Shown: piece by piece, positions 5,246-5,637 of the stretch
How positions within the stretch are numbered: the stretch's first letter is position 1
How the letters are laid out: each line of letters opens with the position of its first letter
NCBI GenBank assembly: GCA_012910725.1
Contig: WNEG01000077.1
Location: 1 to 5,637 of the forward strand
From: Candidatus Ethanoperedens thermophilum
GTDB lineage: Archaea; Halobacteriota; Methanosarcinia; Methanosarcinales; EX4572-44
Length of the DNA: 5,637 nucleotides
Reading direction: 5' to 3'
Position numbers and translations under genes: made by a program
The notes under the pieces: model-generated
Told to the model about the DNA's origin: nothing
What the model saw: the letters and a program-made list of their open reading frames with translations, nothing else
Databases searched by the model: none

Positions 5246-5476
5246 ATGGATAAACGACAATGGTATGCAATTGGGATTTGGTTTTTTGTTATTGGTTTCA
5301 TATTTTGCATGGGGACTATTATACCGGGATTCTTTGAACCCGATAAGCCAATAGTAGAATGTGGCGTTTATTATGTGATTGAACGATTAGTCTATAGGCT
5401 TGTTGGTACTTTGTGCGTAGTAGTATCATTTGCGTGCTGGCTTTGTGGATGGTTAGAACAGGAAGAGGTAAAATAA
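5246..5476 (+). CDS. Small two-helix membrane protein, hypothetical
   Basis: 76 residues. The N-terminus MDKRQW is followed by a hydrophobic helix at about 7-29 (IGIWFFVIGFIFCMGTIIPG), a charged loop at about 30-50 (EPDKP, ERLVYR) and a second hydrophobic helix at about 51-70 (VGTLCVVVSFACWLCGWL). The tail is acidic (EQEEVK). Two membrane-spanning helices with both ends in the cytoplasm fit best, since the N-terminal Lys-Arg favours N-in. It has five Cys (21, 39, 57, 64, 67), including CWLC in helix 2. A strong ribosome binding site supports expression. It lies after a separate promoter region, so it is probably not part of the chaperone operon. No family is recognised and no function is proposed. 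Confidence 0.65.
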   Translation: MDKRQWYAIGIWFFVIGFIFCMGTIIPGFFEPDKPIVECGVYYVIERLVYRLVGTLCVVVSFACWLCGWLEQEEVK

Positions 5477-5637
5477 GCGCAGAACATGAGCACGGATGCC
5501 TCGGAATTATTCCAAGGTGGGTAGGTTGGGGCTAATGGTGCTAAAAATAAAACGACAAAGCGGAGGCACTCGAATTTCATTCGGGTGTGGCGAGGATGGG
5601 GCTTAGATGTGTACAAACTTGACTTTCAAAGATGCAG
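5477..5637. other. Unassigned 3' edge with two hairpins
   Basis: I see no recognisable gene here. Two inverted repeats stand out. One is CCT-c-GGAAT / ATTCC-a-AGG (5499-5517). The other is CACTCGAAT / ATTCGGGTG (5567-5587), a 9-bp stem with one G-U pair and a TTC loop. Neither is followed by a T-run. One + strand frame stays open from 5525 to the window end, reading a basic stretch (KNKTTKRRHSNF) with no start codon near its opening. It may be the 5' or 3' part of something that continues outside. Confidence 0.3.

Noticed and set aside
5449..5535. 28-codon + frame starting MVRTGRGKISAEHEHG
   Set aside because: It overlaps the membrane-protein gene in another frame, has no ribosome binding site, and I could not tie it to any family.
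5392..5616. 74-codon reading frame on the - strand at the right edge
   Set aside because: It has no ribosome binding site or known motif, its composition is odd (Pro, Thr, His and Ser runs), and it overlaps the better-supported membrane-protein gene.

Overview
The window (about 42% GC by eye) looks like part of a prokaryotic genome, more likely archaeal than bacterial. Hints for an archaeon are the GGTGAT-type ribosome binding site, a GTG start, an oligo-T run after the operon, a TATA-like box at the right distance for a leaderless start, and a methanogen-like alkaline-phosphatase-fold protein. None is decisive, because a bacterial-type -35/-10 pair can also be drawn near 4981-5010.

Bases 1-4905 hold one + strand gene cluster that is a remodelled Hsp70 (DnaK/DnaJ/GrpE) machine. 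(1) The first gene enters the window already open. Its first 77 visible residues are the beta-rich head of GrpE, followed by about 300 residues of coiled coil with an internal 126-residue-offset duplication. (2) Its stop codon overlaps the ribosome binding site of an Hsp70 of 582 residues. The nucleotide-binding and substrate-binding beta domains are intact, but the alpha-helical lid is replaced by a C-terminal ubiquitin-like domain. (3) A 378-residue protein follows with three degenerate J-like units at about 110-residue spacing, none with an HPD triad. (4) The last gene is a compact alkaline-phosphatase-superfamily hydrolase. Its DIAPT segment, normally near the C-terminus, is at the N-terminus.

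The junction between genes 2 and 3 carries a perfect 35-bp direct repeat around a small hairpin, which duplicates the end of the Hsp70 gene and the start signal of the J-like gene.

Bases 4906-5245 are intergenic. They hold a T6 run, two abutting 12-bp perfect palindromes, a TATA-like box, and a short Lys/Glu-rich reading frame broken by an apparent 1-nt deletion. A 76-residue two-helix membrane protein with a good ribosome binding site follows (5246-5476). The last 161 bases hold two hairpins and no gene I recognise.

Reading of the whole (inference): the operon supplies an exchange factor, an ATP-driven chaperone and a scaffold that keeps the J fold but has lost the classical ATPase trigger. 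The J-like protein may dock on the Hsp70 or a client, while the Ubl and the GrpE coiled coil provide new interaction surfaces. The role of the phosphatase-fold partner is unknown.
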